From: Nocardia carnea NBRC 14403
GTDB lineage: Bacteria > Actinomycetota > Actinomycetes > Mycobacteriales > Mycobacteriaceae
NCBI RefSeq assembly: GCF_000308515.1
Contig: NZ_BAFV01000040.1
Location: 98,218-162,217, forward strand
Length of the DNA stretch: 64,000 nucleotides
Direction of reading: 5' to 3'
Below the pieces are notes generated by a model that was given only the letters and a program-made list of their open reading frames with translations, did no database searches and was not told the DNA's origin. Of the stretch, positions 1 through 8,084 are shown piece after piece. A program made the translations under genes and the position numbers. How positions within the stretch are numbered: position 1 is the first letter of the stretch; the number at the start of each line of letters is the position of its first letter.

Positions 1-969
1 CTGCCGCGCGAAGAGGTCTCGGGAACCTGCCGGCAGTTCACCTGTAAGTACCACGGCTGGCGTTACGGGTTGGACGGCGAACTGACCTTCGTCCAGCAGG
101 AGGGCGAATTCTTCGACCTCGACAAGAAGGATTACGGTCTCGCCCCGGTGCATTGCGAGGTGTGGGCGGGGTTCATCTTCGTGAATCTGGCGCCGGAACC
201 GGAACAGTCGCTGCGGGAATTCCTCGGCCCGATGATCACCGATCTCGACGGCTACCCCTTCGACCAGCTCACCGAACGGTATTCCTACCGTTCCGAAGTG
301 GGGGCGAACTGGAAGCTCTATATGGACGCGTTCGCGGAGTTCTACCACGCCGCGGTTCTGCACGGGAATCAGTCGCCGGACAACTTTTCCGCGGCCGCGC
401 AGGCCGCCGGTTTCGAGGCACCGCACTATCAGCTGCAGGGCCCGCACCGTATGGTCAGCACGTCCGGTGTGGTGACCTGGGAACTCGACCCCTCCATGCG
501 TAAACCCATGGAGGACATCACCCGCGGCGGGCTGTTCGGCCCCTGGGATGTTCCGGATCTCGGCGAACTGCCACCCGGGGTCAATCCGGCGAAATGCGAT
601 CCGTGGGGCCTGGATTCCTTCCAGTTGTTCCCCAATTTCGTGATCCTGATCTGGTCGAGCGGCTGGTATCTCACCTACCACTATTGGCCGACCTCCTACA
701 ACACCCATATCTTCGAGGGCAATCTGTATTTCGCGCCGGCCCGCACACCGCGCGATCGGGTCGCGCACGAGATGACAGCCGTAACGTTCAAGGAATACGG
801 CCTGCAGGATGCCAGCACCCTCGAGGCGACGCAGATGATGCTGGAATCCCGCGCGGTGACCCGTTTCCCGCTGAACGATCAGGAGATTCTGCTCCGCCAC
901 CTGCACAAGACCGCGGCCGAATGGGTCGACGACCACCGTAACCAGCAGACAGGAGCGGCCCAGCGATGA
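1..969 (+). CDS. Rieske non-heme iron ring-hydroxylating oxygenase, alpha subunit (5' truncated by window)
   Basis: The reading frame is open from the first base, so the gene starts left of the window. The second half of the Rieske [2Fe-2S] site is visible as C-x2-H in CKYHGW (codons 15-18). The mononuclear iron site follows in the motif NWKLYMDAFAEFYHAAVLH, where H116 and H121 (window codons) form the H-x4-H pair after D109. The remaining about 200 residues are the catalytic alpha-subunit domain. Such enzymes dihydroxylate or demethylate aromatic or cyclic substrates using electrons from a ferredoxin/reductase. Its stop overlaps the next start (ATGA), so the small downstream protein is probably co-translated. 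No beta subunit or reductase is visible here. The substrate is not predictable. Confidence 0.85.
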   Translation: MPREEVSGTCRQFTCKYHGWRYGLDGELTFVQQEGEFFDLDKKDYGLAPVHCEVWAGFIFVNLAPEPEQSLREFLGPMITDLDGYPFDQLTERYSYRSEVGANWKLYMDAFAEFYHAAVLHGNQSPDNFSAAAQAAGFEAPHYQLQGPHRMVSTSGVVTWELDPSMRKPMEDITRGGLFGPWDVPDLGELPPGVNPAKCDPWGLDSFQLFPNFVILIWSSGWYLTYHYWPTSYNTHIFEGNLYFAPARTPRDRVAHEMTAVTFKEYGLQDASTLEATQMMLESRAVTRFPLNDQEILLRHLHKTAAEWVDDHRNQQTGAAQR

Positions 970-1292
970 GCGCACTGCCCGCCGAATTCGCCGATCTCGA
1001 ACCGTTTTCCGAATGGTGCCTGGCCACCGAAGGGGAACGGTATGCCAAACGCATGGCCTCCTCGATGGAGGATATGCAGCGCTTCTACGACGCGATCACC
1101 CCGCGTGCCGAGGCCGCACTGACCTACCTCGACGAGGTCGGCCTCGACGATATGCCCGACGACGCCGTGAATCTGCTGCAACTGCTGTATTCCATGATCA
1201 TGGTCTCCTTCCCGGTGGAAGTGTGGAACCAGCCGTGGATACCCGACGCCAGTCACGCGTCGATGGACTGCGTGATCGAGCCCGCACCATGA
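966..1292 (+). CDS. Small conserved-looking protein coupled to the Rieske oxygenase
   Basis: This 108-residue acidic protein is embedded between the Rieske oxygenase and the amidohydrolase by ATGA overlaps on both sides, which argues that it is a real translationally coupled gene. I recognise no domain. It has one N-terminal Cys, a helical-looking middle part (residues 20-65) and a Trp-rich tail around WNQPWIPDA. It has no signal peptide or membrane segment. By position it could be an accessory subunit replacing the classical beta subunit, which is usually longer (about 160-190 residues) and of the NTF2 fold, but this is inference only. Confidence 0.6.
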   Translation: MSALPAEFADLEPFSEWCLATEGERYAKRMASSMEDMQRFYDAITPRAEAALTYLDEVGLDDMPDDAVNLLQLLYSMIMVSFPVEVWNQPWIPDASHASMDCVIEPAP

Positions 1293-2551
1293 GCGGCGCG
1301 GCGACCGTGCTGCGGGCGGCCCGCCGGCTCGATATCGACGCCGGGGTCCTCCGCTCCCCCGCGGTGATCGTGGTGCGGGACGGGTTGATCGAGGCAATCG
1401 ACCCGCCCGCCGTCCCGGATGGCGCCACCGAACTCGACCTCGGCGACGTCACCCTGTTACCGGGCCTGATGGATATGGAGATCAACCTGCTCATCGGGGG
1501 ACCCGACAACCCCACCGGGCTGCCGAACCCCATGCACGGGGTCCAGGACGATCCCGTGTACCGGACGCTGCGCGGCACCGTCAATGCGCGAACCACTTTG
1601 ATGGCCGGGTTCACCACGGTGCGCAATCTCGGCCTGATGGTGAAAACCGGCGGGTACCTGCTGGATGTCGATCTCGGCCGGGCGATCGAACAGGGCTGGT
1701 TCCCCGGCCCGCGGATCGTTTCCGCCGGGCATGCGATCACCCCGACCGGCGGGCATCTCGACCCCACCATGTTCCAGAAACTCGCCCCGCACATCATGCC
1801 GATGTCGGTGCAGGAGGGGATGGCCGACGGTGTGTCCGCGGTGCGCGCGGCGACCCGGTACCAGATCAAATACGGTGCGGGCGTTATCAAGATCTCCGCG
1901 TCGGGCGGGGTGATGTCGCACAGCACCGCCCCGGGCACCCAGCAGTATTCGGACGAAGAACTCGCCGCCATCGTCGACGAAGCCCATCGCGCCGGGATCA
2001 AGGTCGCCGCCCACGCCCACGGCGACGCGGGGATCCGCGCCTGTATCCGGGCGGGCGTGGACTGTATCGAACACGGGTCGCTGGCCTCCGACGACACCGT
2101 GCAGATGATGGTGGACCACGGCACCTTCCTGGTGCCGACCAGCTATCTGTCCGAAGGACTCGATACGTCCAAAGCCCCACCGGCGCTGCAGCGCAAGGCA
2201 GCCCAGGTCTTTCCCAAAGCCCGGCACATGCTCGGCAGAGCCATCGAGGCCGGCGTGAAGATCGCCTGCGGCACCGATGCGCCCGCAGTGCCGCACGGGC
2301 AGAACGCCAAGGAACTGTGGGCGCTGGTCGACCGCGGTATGACCCCCGTGCAGGCGATTCGCGCGGCCACCGTGACCAGCGCCGAACTGGTCGATGCCGA
2401 CGACCGCGGCCGGCTCGCCCCCGGCCTGCTCGCCGATATCATCGCCGTTCCCGGCGACCCCACCCGCGATATCACCGCCCTGGAGCAGGTGCGGTTCGTC
2501 ATGAAAGACGGCGTCGTCCACAAGAACGAACCGGTCACCGCACCGAACTGA
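1289..2551 (+). CDS. Amidohydrolase-superfamily protein with altered HxH metal site
   Basis: The protein has 420 residues. The ATG at 1289 overlaps the preceding TGA. It matches the imidazolonepropionase/prolidase-like amidohydrolase family: an N-terminal beta-sandwich piece, then a TIM barrel with a candidate carboxylated lysine K201 (VIKISASGG), H242/H244 (AHAHGDAG), H262 (IEHGS) and D330 (CGTDAP). The usual metal-binding HxH after strand 1 (normally PGLIDMHxH) reads PGLMDMEIN, so both histidines are replaced (E64, N66). This suggests a mononuclear or non-canonical metal site, or a changed reaction. The operon setting with an oxygenase, an EthD-like protein and an aldehyde dehydrogenase suggests catabolism of a cyclic or amide-bearing substrate. 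Confidence 0.8.
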   Translation: MSGAATVLRAARRLDIDAGVLRSPAVIVVRDGLIEAIDPPAVPDGATELDLGDVTLLPGLMDMEINLLIGGPDNPTGLPNPMHGVQDDPVYRTLRGTVNARTTLMAGFTTVRNLGLMVKTGGYLLDVDLGRAIEQGWFPGPRIVSAGHAITPTGGHLDPTMFQKLAPHIMPMSVQEGMADGVSAVRAATRYQIKYGAGVIKISASGGVMSHSTAPGTQQYSDEELAAIVDEAHRAGIKVAAHAHGDAGIRACIRAGVDCIEHGSLASDDTVQMMVDHGTFLVPTSYLSEGLDTSKAPPALQRKAAQVFPKARHMLGRAIEAGVKIACGTDAPAVPHGQNAKELWALVDRGMTPVQAIRAATVTSAELVDADDRGRLAPGLLADIIAVPGDPTRDITALEQVRFVMKDGVVHKNEPVTAPN

Positions 2552-2577
2552 ACCCGTTTGCGTAAGGAGAAACACCC

Positions 2578-2898
2578 GTGCCAAAAGGAATTCTCTACGT
2601 CGAATCCCGCCCCAGCTCACCGGAAGAACTCGACGAGTACCACCGCTGGTACGCAGGAACCCATATCGGCGAAATGCTCGAGATCGACGGGATAGTCTCC
2701 GCTCGCCGGCTGGAACCCCTGGTCGGCGACGGAAGTTTCATCGCGCTCTACGAGATCGAAGCCGACGACCTCGAAGCCGTGCAGGCGAGTATGGGTGCCC
2801 GGGCGCGATCCGGGGAGATGTCGAAACCGGTAGCGGTCCAGTCCGACCCACCACCCACCGTCCGCCTGCTTCGCGAACTCAGCGTGCACACAGCCTGA
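2578..2898 (+). CDS. EthD-like dimeric alpha/beta-barrel protein
   Basis: This 106-residue protein starts at GTG 2578, preceded by an AAGGAG ribosome-binding site. The sequence pattern, an N-terminal beta strand (GILYVESRP), a helix with EYHRWYAGTHI and a returning strand (FIALYEIEAD), is that of EthD/NIPSNAP-like ferredoxin-fold proteins that dimerise into an alpha/beta barrel. Members often assist oxygenases or process reactive ring intermediates. It lies 13 nt before the aldehyde dehydrogenase gene and probably shares its transcript. No catalytic assignment is possible from sequence alone. Confidence 0.65.
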   Translation: MPKGILYVESRPSSPEELDEYHRWYAGTHIGEMLEIDGIVSARRLEPLVGDGSFIALYEIEADDLEAVQASMGARARSGEMSKPVAVQSDPPPTVRLLRELSVHTA

Positions 2899-2911
2899 CA
2901 GGAACCCCCGC

Positions 2912-4360
2912 ATGCGCCGGTACGAGAGTCTCTTCATCGGGGGCGAATGGGTGCCACCCGGATCCGACCTCGCCTTCGAGGTGATCTCCCCGCACACCGA
3001 AGACCCCATCGCACGAATCGCCGCCCCCGCGCCCGCCGATATCGATCGCGCCGTCGCGGCCGCGCGCCAGGCCTTCGACACCGGGCCCTGGCCGCGCCTC
3101 GATCCCGCCGAGCGCATCCGGATCGTCCGCGACCTCGCCGGCCGCTACGAGGAACGCGTCGAGGAGATCGCCCAGCTCGTCACCGCGGAAATGGGTGCGC
3201 CGATCACCTTCTCCCGCTCGGCGCATGCCCGGCTCCCCGGTGTGATGATGCGGGCGCTGGCCGATCTCGCCGCCGGCTTCCCGTGGCAGGAGTCGCGCCC
3301 CGGCTACTACGGCAGCGATATCCAGGTCCGGCACGAACCGGTCGGTGTGGTCGGAGCCGTCGCCCCCTGGAATATGCCGATGCTGATGGTCGTCGCCAAA
3401 CTGGTTCCCGCGCTGCTCGCGGGCTGCACCGTGGTGCTCAAACCCTCACCGGAGACACCGCTGGACGCCTACCTGATGGCGGAACTCGTCGCGGACAGCG
3501 AAATTCCGCCCGGAGTCGTATCCATCCTCCCGGGTGATCGCGATACCGGCCGGTACCTGGTGGTGCAACCCGATATCGACAAAGTGTCCTTCACCGGCTC
3601 CACCGCGGCGGGCCGCGAGGTCGCCGCGGCATGCGGCGCCGCGCTGAAACGGGTGAGCCTGGAACTCGGCGGTAAATCGGCCGCGGTAGTCCTCGACGAC
3701 GCCGACCCGGCGGAAGTCGCCGCCGGAATCCAGGTCGCCGCATTGATGAACGGTGGCCAGGCCTGTGTCGCCCAGACCCGGATCCTGGTACCGCACCACC
3801 GCCGCACCGAATACATCGACGCCGTGGCCGCCATGGTGAACGGGCTCACGGTCGGCGACCCGGCCGACGACTCCACCCGCATCGGCCCCGTGGTCACCGC
3901 CCGCCAGCGGCAACGTATCCGCGACTACATCCAGCTGGGCACCGGCGAAGGCGCCCGCCTCATCACCGGCGGCCATCGGCCCCCCACCGGCCTCGACCGC
4001 GGCTGGTACGTACAACCGACCCTGTTCACCGACGTGGAATCCACCATGCGGATCGCCCGGGAAGAAATCTTCGGCCCGGTACTCACCGTGCTCACCTATC
4101 GCGACCTCGACCACGCCGTACAACTCGCCGACGACACCGAATACGGACTCTCGGGCTCGGTATGGACCCCGGATATCGACCGCGGCCTGGCCGTCGCCCA
4201 CCGGATCCGCAGCGGGACCCTCGGAATCAACCAGGCCTACAGCATGGACCCGCACGCGCCGTTCGGTGGGGTCAAGGCCAGCGGGATAGGGCGGGAGTTC
4301 GGGCGTGAGGGGCTGGCGGGGTTCCTCGACACGAAATCGATCTCCGTCGCAGGAGCTTGA
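2912..4360 (+). CDS. NAD(P)-dependent aldehyde dehydrogenase
   Basis: The 482 residues match the normal length of the ALDH superfamily. Key residues are present: N154 (APWNMP), the coenzyme loop FTGSTAAG near residue 227, the general base E251 (LELGGK) and the nucleophile C285 (NGGQACV). It oxidises an aldehyde to an acid in the cytoplasm. As the last gene of the 1-4360 cluster it probably oxidises an aldehyde made by the upstream oxygenase and hydrolase. The specific substrate is unknown. A long non-coding stretch follows. Confidence 0.92.
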   Translation: MRRYESLFIGGEWVPPGSDLAFEVISPHTEDPIARIAAPAPADIDRAVAAARQAFDTGPWPRLDPAERIRIVRDLAGRYEERVEEIAQLVTAEMGAPITFSRSAHARLPGVMMRALADLAAGFPWQESRPGYYGSDIQVRHEPVGVVGAVAPWNMPMLMVVAKLVPALLAGCTVVLKPSPETPLDAYLMAELVADSEIPPGVVSILPGDRDTGRYLVVQPDIDKVSFTGSTAAGREVAAACGAALKRVSLELGGKSAAVVLDDADPAEVAAGIQVAALMNGGQACVAQTRILVPHHRRTEYIDAVAAMVNGLTVGDPADDSTRIGPVVTARQRQRIRDYIQLGTGEGARLITGGHRPPTGLDRGWYVQPTLFTDVESTMRIAREEIFGPVLTVLTYRDLDHAVQLADDTEYGLSGSVWTPDIDRGLAVAHRIRSGTLGINQAYSMDPHAPFGGVKASGIGREFGREGLAGFLDTKSISVAGA

Positions 4361-5270
4361 CCGACGCTCACCGTGGCGGACAGCACCCTCCGCCACTCTT
4401 TCCGAGTATTCGTCAGGGAGCTCCCGGGCGGACTGCGATCCTCCATCCGAGCGGTAGCGGTATCGCTGCGACCATTCCGGAACGTAGCGATCAACAGGCC
4501 AACCGACGCCCACAGAGGACCGCCGATGGCAGACCGCCCGTGTTAGATCCGGTGGTCTACGGGCGCCGCAACGTGGTCGGGCACTGTTTCCGATCATCGA
4601 CGCGCAGCCCGGGCACGGAAACCCACAAATAGTACCGACCGTTACGTCGACTAATATTTCTGGCGAATCCGCAGACAGCGAACCACCTCGGCGCATCCGG
4701 GTACGACCTGGTCAGCAGGTTATCCATGAAACACCAGCTCATCGGCCTAGACCAGTGGCGCTGACCGTGTCCACTGAGCCCGAAGACAGGTTGTGAGACA
4801 ATACTTTTCGTGCTTCGGACGATCTATGGCAACTATTTGGCAATCGCAATTGCAATTCGAAGCGACCGCAGGATCAACTCGGAGGAACGGTCACACCACC
4901 GCCCCGCCGACCCTGACCGACTGCCCATCCCACCATCCGCCCCCGGCTGGAGTGGCTGCGTCCGTCGGAACTCCCCTCTGCCTTACCGTGATTGCGCGGC
5001 CGGCCGGATTTCGCATGTGCCCGTGGCGGGTCGCGGCGCCCGACTCCCTTCGGCCGGTTCGCAGCTCGAATCCCCACGATAAAAGGTGCGTGGTGAATTG
5101 ATCTCTTGACAGGTGATCCGTCCGGCTCCCGTGCGCTCCGGTTCCGGCGGCGTCCGCGTCACAGCGCGGTTGCCGCCCAGTTCCTTTGCGTCGAGGTTCG
5201 GAGGCGCTGGCCCAGCATGCCCAACGGTGAACGAGTTACCGCTGGGACCGGAAAACAATAGGAGACGGTT
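4361..5270 (+). other. 910-bp non-coding stretch ahead of acyl-CoA oxidase-like gene A
   Basis: There is no convincing gene; the open frames here have no recognisable protein. The first about 380 bp show nothing I can name, apart from a locally AT-richer patch near 4640-4665. From 4743 the stretch carries upstream module copy A (listed separately). This is followed by about 435 nt of GC-rich DNA that would form a long 5' leader if transcription starts at that module. A ribosome-binding site (AGGAGA near 5260) precedes the ATG at 5271. Confidence 0.6.
4743..4834 (+). promoter_or_regulatory. Duplicated upstream module, copy A
   Basis: Two blocks are shared with 7467-7559 at almost the same spacing: the 14-mer CGGCCTAGACCAGT (4743-4756), then 33 nt, then a 23-nt block (4790-4812) with core TTGTGAGACAA followed by TACTTTTCGTG, then 13 nt and ATGGCAACT (4826-4834). 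The 14-mer resembles one and a half arms of the TGGTCTAGACCA-type operators bound by DasR/HutC-subfamily GntR regulators. The 23-mer contains a near-palindrome (TTGTG-A-GACAA) and a possible -10 hexamer TACTTT. The roles are inference; the repetition is directly visible. Confidence 0.65.
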
Positions 5271-7058
5271 ATGACTACCGACGCGTACACCGAACAGACT
5301 TCGCTGGCCGAGGTCATTCGGCACGGCAGTCCGGAGTTCCATCAGCAGCTGCAGAAGATCCTGATCAACCCGGACTACGCCGTCACGGAACAGCAGAGCC
5401 AGGAGCAGCGACGTCTCAACGCCTACGACCAGCTGGCCGACCTGGTGAAGGAGATCGGCACTCGCGCTGTCGCGACCGACCTACCCAAACTGTTCGCGGT
5501 ATTCGACCAATGCGCCGTGCTGGCGACTGACCTCATACCGTTGATCTCCGGTCACTACAACCTGGCCACGGGCAGCTTGGCCACACTGACCGACTCCGAT
5601 TCGGCCGCGCCGTACCTGATGGATCTGGACGACGCCACCGCAGTCGGCGTCATCCTGCTGACCGAGTACGAGTGCGGCTCGAATATCCAATTCATGCGGA
5701 CCACCGCGACATGGGACGGCGACGGGTTCGTGCTCGACACCCCGGATCCGAAAGCGCGAAAATTCATGCCCAGCGTCGGGATTCCGGTTTCCCGGGTGTG
5801 CATCGTCGGCGCGCGGCTCATCGACTCGGCGGGTGTCGACCAGGGGGTCCACTTGTTCACCGCGCGCCTGCGCGACGCCGACGGCGCCTCCGCTCCCGGA
5901 GTGTCGATTACCCAGCTCGGCCATCAGCCCCTGGTGATCATGGACAACTCGGTGATCAGCTTCGACAACCTCCGGGTCGAACGCGACGCCTGGCTGAGCA
6001 ACGACCTCGCCACAATCGACGACAACGGCGTACTCACCTGGCGCGACGAGGCGAGCCGCAAACGCGCCTTCGCTTCGGCGAGTAGCCAGCTCACCGTCGG
6101 GCGCCTGGCGCTCTCCTCCTGCCTGAACGCCGAAGCCCGCGCATCGCTCTATATCGCCCTGAACTACGCGAGCAAGCGGGTGGTACCGATGACGCAGGAC
6201 GACCGGCCGCTCATGCTCGATATCCCCCACGTGCGTGACACGCTGCTCACCGACCTGGCCGGTACCGTCGCCCGCACCCTCTATGGCAACGCGGTCAAAA
6301 CCTCTCTCGAGGGTGCAGATCTGACCGCTCGCGAGCCCGTCGTGGCGGTGATGCTGGCCAAAGATTTCATCCAGCGGCACGCACTGCAGACGGTTACCGA
6401 CTGCCGCGTGAAGATGGCCGCCCAGGGCATGTTCAGTGCCAACCGGGTCGCCGGCTACCTCGGAGTCTGTCACGCCGCGATGACAGGCGAGGGCGACGTC
6501 TCCGTCATGGGTTCGGTCGCCGGTAGGGTACTGGCCAAACAGCTGGCGGGCACACCGCCGCCCGCACCGGTCCTCCACGATCCCGCGGACCCTGCCGACC
6601 GCGCCCGCCTGCTCAGGGCCCGGACACTGACGATTGCCGAGGAAGCACAGCCGCACCTGGCTAATCCCGCGCTGGAAGCTCGACTCGAGATCATTCCGGA
6701 CGCCCTTGAACTCGCCGAGGCCTACTCCGCCGAACAAGCCCTGCAGGCCCTCGAAGAGCACGCAAGCAGCCATCCCGAGATCGCCGCCGTACGGGACGTT
6801 TTCGCATTGGACCAAATCCACCGGTACTCGTCGTGGTACCTCACCCACGGCCTGCTCGACCTGGAGGCGGTGAAAGCGGTCAAACAGCAGCTACGCAACG
6901 GCCTGCTCTACGAGGCCATCGACGAACTCGCCGGCCATCTGCCTGCACTACTGGCCGCTTTCGAATTCGACGATGACGTCCTCGGCGCACCGGTGCTGGC
7001 CGACGATCTGGCCGCCGCGTGGGATACCCGCTGCCGCAACGATCGGCCAGGTCGCTGA
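5271..7058 (+). CDS. Acyl-CoA oxidase/dehydrogenase-like flavoprotein A
   Basis: The 595 residues are longer than ordinary acyl-CoA dehydrogenases (about 380) and match the acyl-CoA oxidase (ACOX) architecture: an N-terminal helical domain, a beta domain with the FAD/substrate motif LLTEYECGSN (129-138) and FVLDTP, a helical domain, and an ACOX-like C-terminal extension. The ACOX catalytic-glutamate motif is present as GEGD with E407. Such enzymes introduce a 2,3-double bond into an acyl thioester, passing electrons to O2. The start is ATG 5271 after AGGAGA. It is a distant paralogue of the gene at 8085 and shares its upstream module. There is no CoA-ligase nearby, so the acyl carrier and substrate are unknown. 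Confidence 0.75.
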   Translation: MTTDAYTEQTSLAEVIRHGSPEFHQQLQKILINPDYAVTEQQSQEQRRLNAYDQLADLVKEIGTRAVATDLPKLFAVFDQCAVLATDLIPLISGHYNLATGSLATLTDSDSAAPYLMDLDDATAVGVILLTEYECGSNIQFMRTTATWDGDGFVLDTPDPKARKFMPSVGIPVSRVCIVGARLIDSAGVDQGVHLFTARLRDADGASAPGVSITQLGHQPLVIMDNSVISFDNLRVERDAWLSNDLATIDDNGVLTWRDEASRKRAFASASSQLTVGRLALSSCLNAEARASLYIALNYASKRVVPMTQDDRPLMLDIPHVRDTLLTDLAGTVARTLYGNAVKTSLEGADLTAREPVVAVMLAKDFIQRHALQTVTDCRVKMAAQGMFSANRVAGYLGVCHAAMTGEGDVSVMGSVAGRVLAKQLAGTPPPAPVLHDPADPADRARLLRARTLTIAEEAQPHLANPALEARLEIIPDALELAEAYSAEQALQALEEHASSHPEIAAVRDVFALDQIHRYSSWYLTHGLLDLEAVKAVKQQLRNGLLYEAIDELAGHLPALLAAFEFDDDVLGAPVLADDLAAAWDTRCRNDRPGR

Positions 7059-7202
7059 CCCTCGGCAGAGCAGAGCCGACGAGCCCGCGCGTCAAGATCA
7101 GGCGATCGCCCAGGGGGATATGGTCGGCACTACGCAATTGACGCACAGAGTCCGCGACCCGGGGCGCACGCCGGTAAAGGGTTGAAAGTCTAACTGTGCG
7201 GC

Positions 7203-7234
7203 TCCTATCGGCCCCTCTACAGGGGCCGATAGGA
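7203..7234 (+). terminator. Terminator-like hairpin after acyl-CoA oxidase-like gene A
   Basis: A perfect 14-bp stem, TCCTATCGGCCCCT paired with AGGGGCCGATAGGA around the loop CTAC, lies about 145 nt after the stop at 7058. No T-tract follows, which is common for actinobacterial hairpin terminators. Confidence 0.65.
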
Positions 7235-7466
7235 AGTGGCCGAGGATAGGTCGAACGGTCCCCTAGCGGATTCGTGATCGCTGTCGATGCGGCCATCGTG
7301 CTCCTGTTCACCGCGGGGTTAGAGCGCAGCTGCGTGGCAGGCAGGCCTACCGGTGAGATGCCGACCGGCCGAACTCCTGATGCCAGCGAACCGTGGACAA
7401 TTCGCTCGATATCGACATCTTCCTGGCGAGGCACCATAGGGCCGACTCACCGAACCGACCGGTTAA

Positions 7467-7559
7467 CGGCCTAGACCAGTCGTGATATCTCCTAACCCAA
7501 GAACCTCAACGGTAGTTGTGACACAATACTTTTCGTGTCTCGGTCAAGTCATGGCAACT
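7467..7559 (+). promoter_or_regulatory. Duplicated upstream module, copy B
   Basis: CGGCCTAGACCAGT (7467-7480) is identical to copy A. After 34 nt comes the 23-nt block 7515-7537, with one mismatch to copy A. Here the core is a perfect palindrome, TTGTG-A-CACAA. It is followed by TACTTTTCGTG, 13 nt, and ATGGCAACT at 7551-7559. Read as codons from GTG 7518, the block would encode a short peptide resembling that of copy A (QYFSC shared), so a leader peptide is an alternative reading to a pure DNA element. This copy would stop after 28 codons. Confidence 0.65.
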
Positions 7560-8084
7560 CGGCGGCAACAGTGGTGCCGCCGGTTGTCGCCCCTCCAGGG
7601 GTGACTGAACGAGTCCGGCGGCGCGAGTCGGAAAGTTGCAGGATATGGCCGATGTTCCCCTAGCAGCCATCTTCGATATCCCCGTCGCTGGAACAGCGTG
7701 CTCGGCACGTCCCGGGCGGGCGATGGACACACAAGGTACCGCATATGACGACCGAGCTGAAGAGCCTCGTCTATGCAATGGTCGGCCTTTATCTCTAACG
7801 TGGCTGCCGGAAGGTCTCCCAGACCTTGCTCCGGCGGCCGAAAGAGGTCTGGGCCCGCATTCCGATGCGACCGGTCGACCACAACCCCCGTCCGGAGGTG
7901 TGTGGTACCCGGCGCGTTGAACTCTGATCCGTGATCGTTCGGGAATCGTGCATACGGACCGTCCCATCCGGGAGCTTCACTCGCGATGAGCCGACCAGAT
8001 GCCCGGAGGACACGAGCGATTACAGCGTTATGCCTGTAGTGGATTACCTACCACTGCAGGGTTCGAATTGAGTAGGAGGCAGTG

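Larger units (their letters stand above)
7059..8084 (+). other. 1026-bp non-coding stretch between the two acyl-CoA oxidase-like genes
   Basis: I recognise no protein-coding gene. The stretch holds a terminator-like hairpin at 7203-7234, upstream module copy B at 7467-7559, and then about 520 nt that would form a long 5' leader for the next gene. Apart from the shared module the leader does not align visibly with that of copy A. A strong AGGAGG ribosome-binding site lies at 8074-8079. Confidence 0.6.

Noticed and set aside
1457..2620. A 387-codon minus-strand frame opposite the amidohydrolase
   Set aside because: No family features, and it mirrors a well-supported gene.
5050..5090. A tRNA T-arm-like string (CTCGAATCCCCAC) ahead of acyl-CoA oxidase-like gene A
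   Set aside because: No acceptor, D-arm or anticodon stem can be built around it.
4793..5101. A 102-codon frame starting in upstream module copy A
   Set aside because: Only the first 14 codons resemble the copy B frame, which stops after 28 codons. The remainder is not conserved, so I do not call it a protein gene; a leader peptide is kept as an alternative in the findings.
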